A model generated the notes under the pieces. The model searched no databases. It saw only the letters and a list, made by a program, of their open reading frames with translations, and was not told the origin of the DNA. From Dryas octopetala (taxonomy: Eukaryota; Streptophyta; Magnoliopsida; Rosales; Rosaceae): a stretch of 64,000 nt of DNA. Each line of letters begins with the position of its first letter. Position 1 is the stretch's first letter. Both the position numbers and the translations under genes were made by a program. The stretch lies in assembly GCA_963921425.1 (NCBI GenBank), contig OY992833.1:14425738-14489737 (forward strand), read 5' to 3'. Below, piece by piece: positions 34,818 to 46,622 of this stretch.

Positions 34818-37800
34818 ATGGGAAAGAAAGGGAGTTGGTTTTCTGCCATAAAGAGGGTCTTTTCACCGCACTCCAAGGAGAAGGTAGTCAATGTAAGTAG
34901 ATTTCCTGTAATGGCTTATTTCTTTCTCCAATGGACTTTTGTTCACTTGTTTCACAATTCGTCTGCATTTTTCAAAAAAACAGACAATTTGAAGGTTAAC
35001 CTTTGTTGCTTATGGATCTAAATGGAGTATTTTCCTGAATTTAAATCTTTAAAATAGTCCATTTTACGGGTTATCTCAAACACGTCTTCACCAGCTGGCT
35101 GAAGTGAATGTGCTTGTTGTTTTTGTGCTAGCCATATAATCGGTGTCTAAAAGATACAATATGATTGTTCATCTTGTTTTGTGATGAACAATCATAACTT
35201 CGTACTAGAAAAGCACCTCTGCTTAATTATGTAGCCATTTGTTCATTTCAATATATGAGAGTGGTATACATTCTAATTAAATTTCAGCACTGCATAATTA
35301 GTTTGTGTTACATGCTTTTCTGGTTTTAGAGTGCAAAGGTACAATTTGCTTTCCATACAAAATACCTACAAATTCAAACCGAGTGCATACTTCTCATTGT
35401 TAATCATATTGCAGGGTTCAGAGAAGAAAAACACAAAAGAGAAGAAGAAGGGGGTAGGGAAACTAAAGCATGCAGACACCAACTCATTCATTCCCCTGTT
35501 CAGAGAACCAAGCAGCATTGAGAAAATTTTTGGGGATTTTGAAAGGGAGCAACAAGTAACTTTTAGGCCTCCTACACCCGATGAGCAACCAAAAACACCA
35601 CCTTTTGTTCCTCCTAGAATTGCTTCTTCTCCCAGGGCTCCTTCTCCAACGGTTGCCTCACCAAGGGCTACTTCTCCAAGGGCTGCTTCTCCTAGGGCTG
35701 CTTCTCCTAGGGTTGCTTCTCAAAGAGCTCCTTCTCCAAGAGCTCCTTCTCCACGAGCTCCATCTCCAAGGATCATTCATCACCATAAGGAGATTAGCTA
35801 CAGACCTGAACCAACTCTGAGGAACCACCATGCTTCAGCTACTAAAATCCAAGCAGCCTATAGAGGCTATAAGGTAAGCTTATACTTTTCATGGTATTCA
35901 AGGGTGAGGGATGTCTTGGGACAATATAAGAGTACAATTAAATACAGGAAAACCTGCTTCCTACTACTTTAGTTGATCTATGAATGCTTTCTCATGGTTC
36001 TGCTCTTACTGTGGCCATATAAGACAATGCAAGTATATGCCTCTATCATAAAAGATGCAAATTGTCAAGTTTTGAAGAGATTTTTATGTAAAAAGTATTA
36101 GTTTTTAAAATTTTCCCTAAACAAAGCTGTTGTATAAGGCTCTGTCTAGAATCTTGCATTTTTTGTGTAGGCTGCATATTATAAGATCACAAAAATTTGA
36201 TGTCATAGTTATTCTTTAGAAGCACAACTACAGTTCAGAGTGATTGATGTGCAAAGGGTCTGTCCAATGGTAGGCATTACATATAGTTTGGGAACCATAG
36301 TTTATGAACTGCCTGGCCCCCTTTTAATGAGCAGACTTTGTATTTATGACACACTTTAACCTAACTGAGATAATGTGGTACTTGTTATACAGGCAAGGAG
36401 AAGCTTTAGGGCTCTAAAGGGTCTAGTGAGGCTTCAAGGAGTGGTTAGAGGACAGAATGTGAAGCGCCAGACAATGAATGCCATGAAATACATGCAACTC
36501 TTGGTTCGGGTTCAGTCTCAGATTCAGTCCCGGAGGATACAGATGTTAGAAAGCCAAGCAAGACATCAACCTCCATACAAGAATGATAAGGAAGTGGAGA
36601 GCACCTTTGGAAAATGGACCTTGAGCCAGGCAGTAAGTTCTCTTTCATCGGTTGTGAATGTGTTCCTATCTGTTTTAGTATTTCCCTTCTGTTCCCATGA
36701 TTGGTCAATCAGGGGTTTGATTATCCTGTTTGAAATGTTATTGTCAGACTGTGTCAATTATGGTTTGCCTTCCTATATGTATTTGTTATTCCATAAGTTT
36801 AAGCTGATAGGAAAAATATATATCAAGCTGATCACACTAACACTACACACACACATAAGCCAAATAGTCGGCATATTCCATTCTATGTTGATTATTGTAT
36901 AGGTCACTTGAATCCTCTATTACCTGTTTTCTGTTTTGTTATTTCTATTCAATGATTTTGGGTCTCTGCAATGGTCAATTGTATTTCTGTTTTCAAACCA
37001 TCTTTTGGAATTTTACAAGTATGCAAGGGCCATTTAACTTTCTATAGTGAAAAAGAAGTGTACTAGATCTTTTACCGCTAATAAAATAAGAAAAGGAAAC
37101 ACTCTCCATGCACTGTTATGTTTGTTTTTTTATTTAAATGTAACTTATCTGTGAAAATAAGTAATCCTAACAATTGGAAGTGCTGGGCTACAGTCTGAGA
37201 TGGGCAATAACGATGATTGGGATGATAGCTTACTAACTAAGGAGGAAGTAGAGGCGAGGATGCAGAAAAAGGTTGAGGCAGTCATCAAAAGAGAAAAAGC
37301 AATGGCCTATGCATACTCCCACCAGGTATTTCCTTAAGTTGCATCATGTGCATGAGATATATGGCCTATGCATTATTCCTTAATTGACTTTCTGGCCTTA
37401 TGCTACCTGAATCTATGATCCCGTCTGATTGATTTCACCTTTATTTTATTCTTGAGTTGTTCATCTTCACTTTCTGTTATAATTTAATTTTTCTATAGTA
37501 TTTAAAGTTTTTTGTGCTTGCATAGTTACTGCATTCAGGTACCATTTGACATCGAGGTAACAATACACAGCAAATTAATAAATATCAATTTTCTTTCAGT
37601 TTCACTTAAAACTTAGCTAATTTCTCAAATCTCCTTCTAATATTTTCTATTTGTAGTTTTATATATTTCATCTATCTCTATATATTAATACACATGTATA
37701 CCGTACCACAGAAAAAGTACACACTCATAAGTTCCATACTCATTTTTTTTAAGCTCTAACACTCTCCATCAAACAAATATTTGATTATATAGAAATATTA

Positions 37801-39014
37801 TAAGTAAAAAAAAAACATTGATGATGATAAGAAATTAAACTAAACAACACAATATTAATAATAACGGCATGGATAATCTAAATTAAACAAAACACATTCA
37901 CAATTCTGATTAAGAAACATGGTTTGAAGTATGTAAAACTTTATATTTGATCATTATTATTAATTATTTATACTTGAGTTGAGTATTCTTTAATTTAATT
38001 TTCCTTCCAAAAACTGGTGGTAGAATTAACTAGGAGTATCATTTTTTCCTTCATGTAGTGTATACTAGAATGATAATTATAGCAGATTATTGCAGTTTGG
38101 AGTGCAAGATGTTTTCTTATTTCTTGATGTTATATACTTGTGTGTGCCAACAAATACAGCTGTGGAAAGCTACTCCTAAATCAGGCCAAACACCTCTGGT
38201 TGATATTCGATCTGGGGGATTTCCATGGTGGTGGAACTGGTTGGAACGTCAGCTCCCTCCGAAAGACCCTCCTGCAGAAACCAATGCATTGAAGAACTTT
38301 CAACTTACTCCTCCAAGACCACATTCAGAGCTGAAGCCAAGCCCACATTCAGAGCTGAAGCCAAGTCCACTGCCCCAATCAAGCAAGGCAAGCCCACTGC
38401 CCCAGTCAAGCAAGGCAAGCCCACTGCCCCAGTCAAGCAAGGCAAGCCCACTGCCCCAGTCAAGCAACCACAGGCAACATCCTTTTGCATTTGATAGCAA
38501 TCTGGACACACCAAAATCCTCAAAATCAACCATAAATTTCACAACACTAAAACAAGCACAAACCCTGCCTCCGATTAGTAAGAGCACTCCACAAGCAAAC
38601 AGCTCTGGCCTATCAAAGTATAAAAGACCAACAGCTAGTGGAGCTGAATCCCCTTATGGTTTTCCACTAAAGGATGATGATAGCCTGACAAGCTGCCCTC
38701 CATTCTCGGTTCCAAACTACATGGCTCCGACAATGTCAGCAAAAGCCAAAGCAAGAGCTAGTAGTAATCCGAGGGAGAGGTTTATGGGGACTCCAAGCAG
38801 TGAGTCCAAAAGAAGGCTCTCCTTCCCTTTGACACAAGGCATTGGGTCTTTCAAGTGGAACAAAGCTAGTTCTTTCTTCTCTAATAAGGATTCTAGCTCT
38901 CAAAGGGTTTTAGATAAGAACCAGTCTCTGCAATCTATAGGAAATTTGAGTATCGATTCCACGGTTTCCATGCCTGCAGGAGTTGGAAGGAGGCCATTTA
39001 ACAGATTTGTGTGA
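34818..39014 (+). CDS. IQ67-domain (IQD) calmodulin-binding protein, IQD13/IQD14-like
   Basis: Coding exons 34818-34892, 35415-35873, 36393-36632, 37194-37325 and 38160-39014 give 586 residues; all introns are phase 0 with GT-AG ends. The start MGKKGSWFSAIKRVFSPHSK is the classic IQD N-terminus. The IQ67 domain (about 163-229) has IQAAYRGYKARR, then VRLQGVVRGQNVKRQ, then a third, weaker repeat VRVQSQIQSRR. As is typical of the family, a phase-0 intron cuts the first IQ motif, after residue 178. Residues 95-144 are a Ser-Pro-Arg repeat, KKVEAVIKREKAMAYAYSHQ is in exon 4, and WKATPKS, GGFPWWWNWLERQ and a C-terminal PNYMAP block (DUF4005) follow. IQD proteins bind calmodulin without needing calcium for all sites and often lie on microtubules or the plasma membrane, where they shape cells; the role here is inferred from the family. 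Confidence 0.93.
35622..35771 (+). repeat. in-frame 15-bp minisatellite in the IQD gene
   Basis: About ten copies of a 15-base unit encode SPRAP, SPRAA or SPRAT variants (residues 95-144). The repeats keep frame and are basic and Pro/Ser-rich, so they lengthen a disordered linker before the IQ67 domain. Confidence 0.9.
38319..38465 (+). repeat. in-frame 24-bp and 27-bp minisatellites in the IQD gene
   Basis: Two copies of a 24-base unit (PHSELKPS) are followed by nearly four copies of a 27-base unit (SPLPQSSKA); residues about 356-404. The 27-base copies differ by very few bases, suggesting recent expansion. Copy-number change would alter protein length by nine residues without a frameshift. 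Confidence 0.9.
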
Positions 39015-39870
39015 TTTATTTTCGTTTATTTTTAACATTTTCTTCCCCCTCCCCATTGTGGTGTTTATTTTGCTTGAGTGTATGGTGATAGTTTGAGTTA
39101 CAAAATACTGATGTAAAATAATGATGAAAAAAAAATTATAGGGAATGATGGTTTGGATTATTTGATGTAACAGGATTTGGGTTTTTGAAAAGTATCATGA
39201 CAATTGTTCTTTTTGGATTGCTTTAATTATCAGATGTTCTCTTTCATTGAAATGGCAAGAGCAGAGGTAAGTCCTTTCTAGTTTCTATGAACCAAATAAT
39301 GCACAATGTAGAGTGAACATTTTGCTTTGTAGTCTGAATCAAGCCTTGCACTTCTACTCTTATGAGAGGTGTATTGCCGATTCTGATACCATTGTAAGGC
39401 AAGAATTTACTTTTCCGACGTGGAATATTACTTTCAACATTATGACATTAATGTCATGATGAAATAAATTATAAATGTCATGTAAAAGAAATTCAGACAT
39501 TTATGGAGCATCTTCTGAACAGCTGAACTCTTTCTGACGACATTTTGTTGTGTTCCCTCTGTAGTTATATGGAGCATCCGTGAATTATCTAATTCATGAA
39601 TAGACATTGAGTTCATGAATTCATTTATTACAATGAATACGTTGGATATCTTTTCTTGCGCCTGTAAAAGGGTGGAGATCCATAGGTTGAGAGATCCATT
39701 TGTAAAAGACAAAAAGAGAGCCTCCTACAACATAGCCTCCTTTGAAGTGTGTAGATTATATATGATAGTGAGTTTTAGGGAGATCTACTTCTTTTTTTTT
39801 TTTGGCCAAATAGGGAGATCTACTTCTAATCTCATTTTCTATGCTGGAAGTTTATCTGAGTTCGTCTAAT
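39015..39870. other. IQD 3' flank and intergenic DNA
   Basis: The first 150 bp or so are probably the 3' UTR. After that there is AT-rich DNA with a short duplicated AGGGAGATCTACTTCT around 39777-39827, and no gene. Confidence 0.5.
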
Positions 39871-40687
39871 GATATTTCCCTTCAATTTGGAGATTTTTTC
39901 AAGTTAAATTGATAAAATAAAATTAAAAATAAGAGAAGAGTGCATGATGACTTCTTAGGAGTGCAAATAAGACCTAGCTCTTTGATTTTTTTGCCTAAAA
40001 TAATAAAAGGCCAAATGATACTTTTGGTCCTTTTGCTTTCATGAAATTTCCACTTTTGTCATGTTCTTTGAATTTTGGCAATTTCAGTCTTGTACTTCCA
40101 ATACAATAGCAATTAAATCCAAATCGTTAACTTCGTTTAAATTGATGATGGAAAATCCGGCGTGCTTTGCACATGAGTGGCATTTCGGACATCTTACTCT
40201 ACCTAGACGTCTATACAAACCATACCCACTATTCTACGCAACTATTTTGAAAAAAATAAGAAGTTTCAACATCGAACTGAATCTGCTAAATGACGGGTAG
40301 AGGCTTGAATATGTATTTAGAGGGACTAAATTATTAGGAATATCAATCATGTGCGAAGCACGTGCTTCTACGTTAGATTTTATGTCAACAATTTAAACAA
40401 TGTTAACTATTTAGACTTAATTGCTATTGTATAGAAAGTACTGAACCAAAATTGCCAAAAATAAAAATACATGACGAAAGTGAAAATTTCATAAAAATAT
40501 AGAGACCAAAAATGTCATTAGATAATTTGCATTCATTGGGTTCATGAATTCAATTATGGCATGCTACATGCATTCTAGAGTAATTAATTTTTTTTTTTTC
40601 AAGTCTCTTTTAACTTTCTTAATAGGTCAAAGTGAGTAATATTTTACAAAATAAAAAGGTATGAAGAATATCTAGAAGTATCTTGTA
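39871..40687. repeat. 817-bp repeat unit, copy 1, with a MITE core
   Basis: It begins GATATTTCCCTTCAATTTGG and recurs at 40688 and 43264. The core (about 40011-40527) is a MITE: arms of about 150 bp are inverted copies, for example GATACTTTTGGTC and GAATTTTGGCAATTTCAGT on the left against GACATTTTTGGTC and TATTTTTGGCAATTTTGGT on the reversed right. The tail GGTCAAAGTGAGTAATATTT (40625-40644) is the unoccupied form of the site used by the hAT element below. Confidence 0.85.
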
Positions 40688-41449
40688 GATATTTCCCTTC
40701 AATTTGGAGATTTTTTCAAGTTAAATTGATAAAATAAAATTAAAAATAAGAGAAGAGTGCATGATGACTTCTTAGGAGTGCAAATAAGACCTAGCTCTTT
40801 GTTTTTTTTTTTTGCCTAAAATAATAAAAGGCCAAATGATACTTTTGGTCATTTTACTTTCATGAAATTTCCACTTTGGTCATATTCTTTGAATTTTGGC
40901 AATTTCAGTCTTATACTTCAAATACAATAGCAATTAAGTCTAAATCGTTAACTTTGTTTAAATTAATGATGGAAAATTCGACGTGCCTTGCACATGAGTG
41001 ACATTTCGAACATCTTACTCTACCTAGACGCCTATATAAACCATACTCACTATTCTACGCAACTATTTTGAAAAAAATAAGAAGTTTCAACATCGAATTG
41101 AATCTGTTAAATGACGAGTAGAGGCTTAAATAGGTATTTAGATGGACTGAATTATTAGGAATATCAATCATAAGCACATGCTTCTACGTTGGATTTTATG
41201 TCAACAATTTAAACAATGTTAACTATTTAGACTTAATTGCTATCATATATAAAGTACTGAACCAAAATCGCCAAAAATAAAAATACATGACGAAAGTGAA
41301 AATTTCATAAAAATATAGGGACCAAAAATGTCATTAGATAATTTGCATTCATTGGGTTCATGAATTCAATTATGGCATTCTACATGCATTCTAGAGTAAT
41401 TAATTAATTTTTTTTTCAAGTCTCTTTTAACTTTGTTAATGGGTAAATG
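40688..41449. repeat. repeat unit, copy 2, interrupted by a hAT insertion
   Basis: Same order as copy 1, with a MITE core at about 40829-41345. Its tail is broken at GGGTAAATG, where the hAT-type element begins at 41450. Confidence 0.85.
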
Positions 41450-42811
41450 CAGTGCCGGCCCTGAAGGGGGGGCATCGAGTGCGACTGCCTAGAAGGTGGG
41501 CCCACAAATTTTTATATTATGTATATATTAATATATATATATATTAAAAAATAGTTGTTGGGTTTATTTATAATATCTTCGCTGCAATTAGGCCCTTCTA
41601 CTTATTGTGTCAGAGCTGTAGTTATCTACAATTTGGGTTCTACACAAAAAAAAATTAGGCCCTTCTACTTAAGCCCTCCTTGTACACAAAAAAAAAAAAA
41701 AAATAGGCCCTTCTAAGATATAAAATTTGGGTTCTACAATTTATTTTTCCTTAATTATTAGTTGAAAGCCACATTTTTATTTCTTTTTATTTCCTTAATT
41801 TGTGTTTGGCCAACTTGTTTCATTTTTTCTTTGGCTTCTCACGTGAATCACAAAAGAAACAAGCCAACATCCTCATCTGCATGGCAGTGGGTCCTTTTTG
41901 TCCTTGGGTTTACACCTTTTTTTTTTTTTTTATCAAAAGTACATGCCTTCTTTCTGGAAAGTTGGATTTAAAAAGCATGTTTGCTTTGAATTGGCAAAGA
42001 CGGATCTTTGCCTCTCCATATAGTCTTGTGGAAAATTTGTTTTTTTTTTTTTTTTTTTGTGTTCTCCATAGGCTCTTTCAATCTAAAAGAAATTAGAGAG
42101 GTCTCATTGAGGCAATAAGGTAATTAATGTTTGAGTGTGTTTTTTCCTTTCAATTTTTCTCTTATATTCCTATAAATTATTTTTTTTTTTCAATTATTTT
42201 CTTGACGTTCAACCAAAAATTTTCTAATTGATTTCTTGATGTGATAGAAAATTTCCTAATTGATTTCTTGTCAATTGTGAATTGTTTTGCAAAAGATTTT
42301 AGGGTTCGTTAACATACAGGTATTGATACCTAAATTTATTAACCAAAACCACCTAAAGTCCCATTCTTTCTTTGCGGGCCAACAACCACAATCCTATTAT
42401 TCATTTGCGGACACCACACCCACTAGATCCCAAAATACCATGCAGACACGACACCACCACCACCACTAGATCCCAAAATACCATCCGAAAATAGACATAA
42501 CAAAAACATAACATGCAGACATCTTCCAAAATACCAGCATCAACGCATCACCAAAAAACAGAAACTGAAACTGCAAGTCCGCAACTCCAACAAACTGCAG
42601 TTTCAACTCTAATAAATTGCAGTTTCTGCAGTTTCTGCAGTTTCAGTTCACTTACAGTTTCAGAAACTGCAATTTAGGGTAAACCCAAAAAATAGAAACT
42701 GAAACTGCAAGTCCACAACTCCAATAAACTGCAGTTTCAACTCTAATAAATTGCAGTTTCTGCACTTTCAGTTCACTTGCAGTTCCAGAAACTGCAGAAA
42801 GTTCACTTGCA
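41450..42811 (+). mobile_element. hAT-like element, 3'-truncated copy
   Basis: It starts CAGTGCCGGCCCTGA, identical to the complete copy at 44028, and is cut at the duplication junction, so it lacks the right terminus. Small open frames at 41762-42096 are low-complexity and match the other copy only as DNA repeats; they are not called genes. Confidence 0.85.
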
Positions 42812-42812
42812 A

Positions 42813-45367
42813 CAACTATTTTGAAAAAAATAAGAAGTTTCAACATCGAACTAAATATGCTAAATGACGGGTAGAGGCTTAAATATGTATTTAGAGGGAC
42901 TAAATTATTAGGAATATCAATCATGTGCGAAGCACGTGCTTCTACGTTGGATTTTATGTCAACAATTTAAACAATGTTAACTATTTAGACTTAATTGCTA
43001 TTGTATAGAAAGTACTGAACCAAAATCACCAAAAATAAAAATACATCACAAAAGTGAAAATTTCATAAAAATATAGCGACCAAAAATGTCATTAGATAAT
43101 TTGCATTCATTGGGTTCATGAATTCAATTATGGCATGCTACATGCATTCTAGAGTAATTAATTTTTTTTTTTTTCAAGTCTCTTTTAACTTTCTTAATAG
43201 GTCAAAGTGAGTAATATTTTACAAAAATAAAAAGGTATGAAGAATATCTACAAGTATCTTGTAGATATTTCCCTTCAATTTGGAGATTTTTTCAAGTTAA
43301 ATTGATAAAATAAAATTAAAAATAAGAGAAGAGTGCATGATGACTTCTTAGGAGTGCAAATAAGACCTAGCTCTTTGTTTTTTTTTTTTACCTAAAATAA
43401 TAAAAGGCCAAATGATACTTTTGGTCATTTTACTTTTATGAAATTTCCACTTTGGTCATGTTCTTTGAATTTTGGCAATTTCAGTCTTATACTTCAAATA
43501 CAATAGCAATTAAGTCTAAATCGTTAACTTTGTTTAAATTAATGATGAAAAATTCGACGTGCCTTGCACATGAGTGACATTTCGGACATCTTACTCTACC
43601 TAGACGCCTATATAAACCATACTCACTATTCTATGCAACTATTTTGAAAAAAATAAGAAGTTTCAACATCGAATTGAATCTGTTAAATGATGAGTAGAGG
43701 CTTAAATAAGTATTTAGATGGACTGAATTATTAGAAATATCAATCATAAGCACATGCTTCTACGTTAGATTTTATGTCAACAATTTAAACAATGTTAACT
43801 ATTTAGACTTAATTGCTATCATATATAAAGTACTGAACCAAAATCGCCAAAAATAAAAATACATGACGAAAGTGAAAATTTCATAAAAATATAGGGACCA
43901 AAAATGTCATTAGATAATTTGCATTCATTGGGTTCATGAATTCAATTATGGCATTCTACATGCATTCTAGAGTAATTAATTAATTTTTTTTTTTCAAGTC
44001 TCTTTTAACTTTGTTAATGGGTAAATGCAGTGCCGGCCCTGAAGGGGGGCATCGAGTGCGACCGCCTAGAAGGTGGGCCCACAAATTTTTATATTATGTA
44101 TATATTAATATATATATATATATATTAAAAAATAGTTGTTGGGTTTATTTATAATATCTTCGCTGCAATTAGGCTCTTCTACTTATTGTGTCAGAGCTAT
44201 AGTTATCTAGTTTCTTTCTTTGGGCTTAGGCCCTCCTTGTACACAAAAAAAAAAAAAAAAAAAATTAGGCCCTTCTAAGATATAAAATTTGGGTTCTACA
44301 ATTTATTTTTCCTTGATTATTAGTTGAAAGCCACATTTTTATTTCTTTTTATTTCCTTAATTTGTGTTTGGCCAACTTGTTTCATTTTTTCTTTGGCTTC
44401 TCACGTGAATCACAAAAGAAACAAGCCAACATCCTCATCTGCATGGCAGTGGGTTCTTTTTGTCCTTGGGTTTACACCTTCTTTTTTTTTTTTTCATCAA
44501 AAGTACATGCCTTCTTTCTGGAAAGTTGGATTTAAAGAGCATGTTTGCTTTGAATTGGCAAAGACGGATCTTTGCCTCTCCATATAGTTTTGTGGAAAAT
44601 TGGTTTTTTTTTTTTTTTTTTTTTGTGTTCTCCATAGGCTCTTTCAATCTAAAAGAAATTAGAGAGGTCTCATTGAGGCAATAAGGTAATTAATGTTTGA
44701 GTGTGTTTTTTCCTTTCAATTTTTCTCTTATATTCCTATAAATTATTTTTTTTTTCAATTATTTTCTTGACGTTCAACCAAAAATTTTCTAATTGATTTC
44801 TTGATGTGATCGAAAATTTCCTAATTGATTTCTTGTCAATTGTGAATTGTTTTGCAAAAGATTTTAGGGTCCGTTAACATACAGGTATTGATACCTAAAT
44901 TTATTAACCAAAACCACCTAAAGCCCCATTCTTTCTTTGCGGGCCAACAACCACAATCCTATTATTCATTTGCGGACACCACACCCACTAGATCCCAAAA
45001 TACCATGCAGACACGACACCACCACCACCACTAGATCCCAAAATACCATCCGAAAATAGACATAACAAAAACATAACATGCAGACATCTTCCAAAATACC
45101 AGCATCAACGCATCACCAAAAAACAGAAATTGAAACTGCAAGTCCGCAACTCCAATAAACTGCAGTTTCAACTCTAATAAATTGCAGTTTCTGCAGTTTC
45201 AGTTCACTTACAGTTTCAGAAACTGCAATTTAGGGTAAACCCAAAAAATAGAAACTGAAACTGCAAGTCCACAACTCCAATAAACTGCAGTTTCAACTCT
45301 AATAAATTGCAGTTTCTGCACTTTCAGTTCACTTGCAGTTCCAGAAACTGCAGAAAGTTCACTTGCA
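42813..45367. repeat. 2.57-kb tandem duplication, right copy
   Basis: It matches the left copy in order from CAACTATTTTG to GTTCACTTGCA. It holds a partial MITE (42813-43085), a full repeat unit (43264-44027, MITE core about 43404-43918) and the first part of the hAT element. Beyond 45367 the hAT sequence continues to its natural end. Confidence 0.9.
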
Positions 45368-45540
45368 GAAACTGAAACTGCAAATCCGCAACTCTAATAA
45401 ACTGCAGTTTCAACTCTAATAAATTGCAGTTTCTGCAGTTTCAGTTCACTTACAGTTTCAGAAACTGCATAAAGTTCACTTGCAGTTCCAGAAATTGCAG
45501 TTTCAGTTCACTTGCAGTTCCAGAAACTGAACTAAACAAA
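45121..45540. repeat. palindrome-rich minisatellite inside the hAT element
   Basis: A unit of about 120 bp containing GAAACTGAAACTGCAAGTCC, AATAAATTGCAGTTTCTGCA and CAGTTCACTTGCAGTTCCAG is repeated about three times; the left copy of the element has about two (42545-42811). TGCAGTTTCTGCA and CAGAAACTGCAG occur in both orientations, so the array could form many hairpins. Confidence 0.85.
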
Positions 45541-45634
45541 AAAAATCAAGAACCTAAACATACTCACGCACAGACCTTGATAAGAAGAGAGAAAAGTCGG
45601 AATCTGAATTATTTGATAAATTGGATCGAAATCG

Positions 45635-45751
45635 ATGGCGGGCAGCGGCAAAATGGCAAAGCTGGATGACGAACAGATCACGGAGCTGCTCGTGGTGGTG
45701 GTGTTCGTCCTGGAGGTGCTTGCTCTGAGAAGAAGAAGAACAAGAAGATGA
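45635..45751 (+). pseudogene. possible captured gene fragment in the hAT element
   Basis: A GC-richer patch with an ATG context opens 38 codons. It reads MAGSGKMAKLDDEQITELL and then runs into Val-rich and Arg-rich codons that look like another frame or simple repeat. KLDDEQITEL resembles the start of plant calmodulin-like (CML) EF-hand proteins, but no EF-hand loop follows. Capture of a host 5' coding end is inference from a short match. Confidence 0.25.
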
Positions 45752-46084
45752 TGAAGAAGAAAGAGAAAAGAGACATAGTGGGGAGGATAAAGAGAGAAGA
45801 TGAACATGAAGAGAGAAGAAAGAGAATGACAAAAAAGAAATAAAATGGCAATTGACTAGATTTCAAGATAGCAACTTACCTTGTTATTAAAAAAAATTAA
45901 TTGGTGCACTAGAGAGTAAAAATAATAAGTAAAAGGTAGCTTAGGGTAATTAATTCAAGATTTTATTAGGAGCCTAATTTAAATTTCGCCCCTGGCTTTC
46001 CAAAAGTCAGGGCCGGCCTGGGTGAAAGTGAGTAATATTTTACAAAAATAAAAAGATATGAAGAATATCTAGAAGCATCTTGTA

Positions 46085-46622
46085 TAATAGTAGCTGTCTA
46101 CTGTTTTTTTCTTTTTTTGGTGGAGTGAAGAGGACAGTATCGATCGGTGGAAGCCATGCAAGGAAGAAAGGGTGCCAAGTGGGTATCATTCTGTCGGCTA
46201 TTAGTTTGCTAGTTTGCTACTTGCTAGTTGTTGTAGTTCATAGTTGGCAAACGCAATATGGCCAAAAAGAAAAAATTGTCTATATTGTATATATTGAATA
46301 AATAATGAATATATGCATCTCTCTCTCTCTCTCTCTACCCAGCACCTGCCCTTCCCCTTTGGCTTATGCCCTCTCTCTTGCACAGGTGACGTAGAATTGT
46401 AGAAAGGAACATATACACCAAAACAATTGGCATATACCAATTTGCCCGGATTTGTGTATCAAATTGCATGATGGTCATTTTCATTAAAAATCAAAATTAA
46501 GATCTGATATGAATATGATATAGGGGGTTGGCTCTTTAGAAAGTAGAATCTTTTCCTATATATATATATATATATATATAAACCAAGTAGAATCTTTTCC
46601 TATATATATATATGTATCACCG
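46085..46622. other. intergenic DNA with CT and TA microsatellites
   Basis: A CT tract lies at 46317-46336 and a TA tract at about 46555-46581, with a short direct repeat AGTAGAATCTTTTCCTATAT at 46541 and 46586. No gene is supported. Confidence 0.6.

Larger units (their letters stand above)
40239..42811. repeat. 2.57-kb tandem duplication, left copy
   Basis: It starts CAACTATTTTGAAAAAAATA (40239) and runs through the rest of repeat unit 1, most of unit 2 and the first two thirds of the hAT element, stopping abruptly in the hAT interior at ...GTTCACTTGCA. The right copy begins at once with the same CAACTATTTTG. The two copies differ only at scattered bases and in homopolymer lengths. Confidence 0.9.
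44028..46020. mobile_element. complete hAT-like element, 1993 bp
   Basis: The left terminus CAGTGCCGGCCCTGA pairs with the reversed right terminus CAGGCCGGCCCTGA. The flanks GGTAAATG (44020-44027) and GGTGAAAG (46021-46028) are a degraded 8-bp duplication. The unoccupied sites in unit copies 1 and 3 (40625, 43199) read GGTCAAAG, which confirms both edges. Inside lie a TG-poor AT-rich left half, an array of GCAGTTTCTGCAG-type repeats (45121-45540) and a GC-richer patch near 45635-45751. No transposase is present. Confidence 0.88.

Noticed and set aside
38300..38587. Minus-strand frames in the last IQD exon
   Set aside because: They are the complement of the coding 27-bp minisatellite.
41762..42096. 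Two frames (69 and 98 codons) repeated at 44324-44684
   Set aside because: They are T-rich stretches of the hAT element that shift frame between the two copies at homopolymer runs, so there is no sign of coding constraint.
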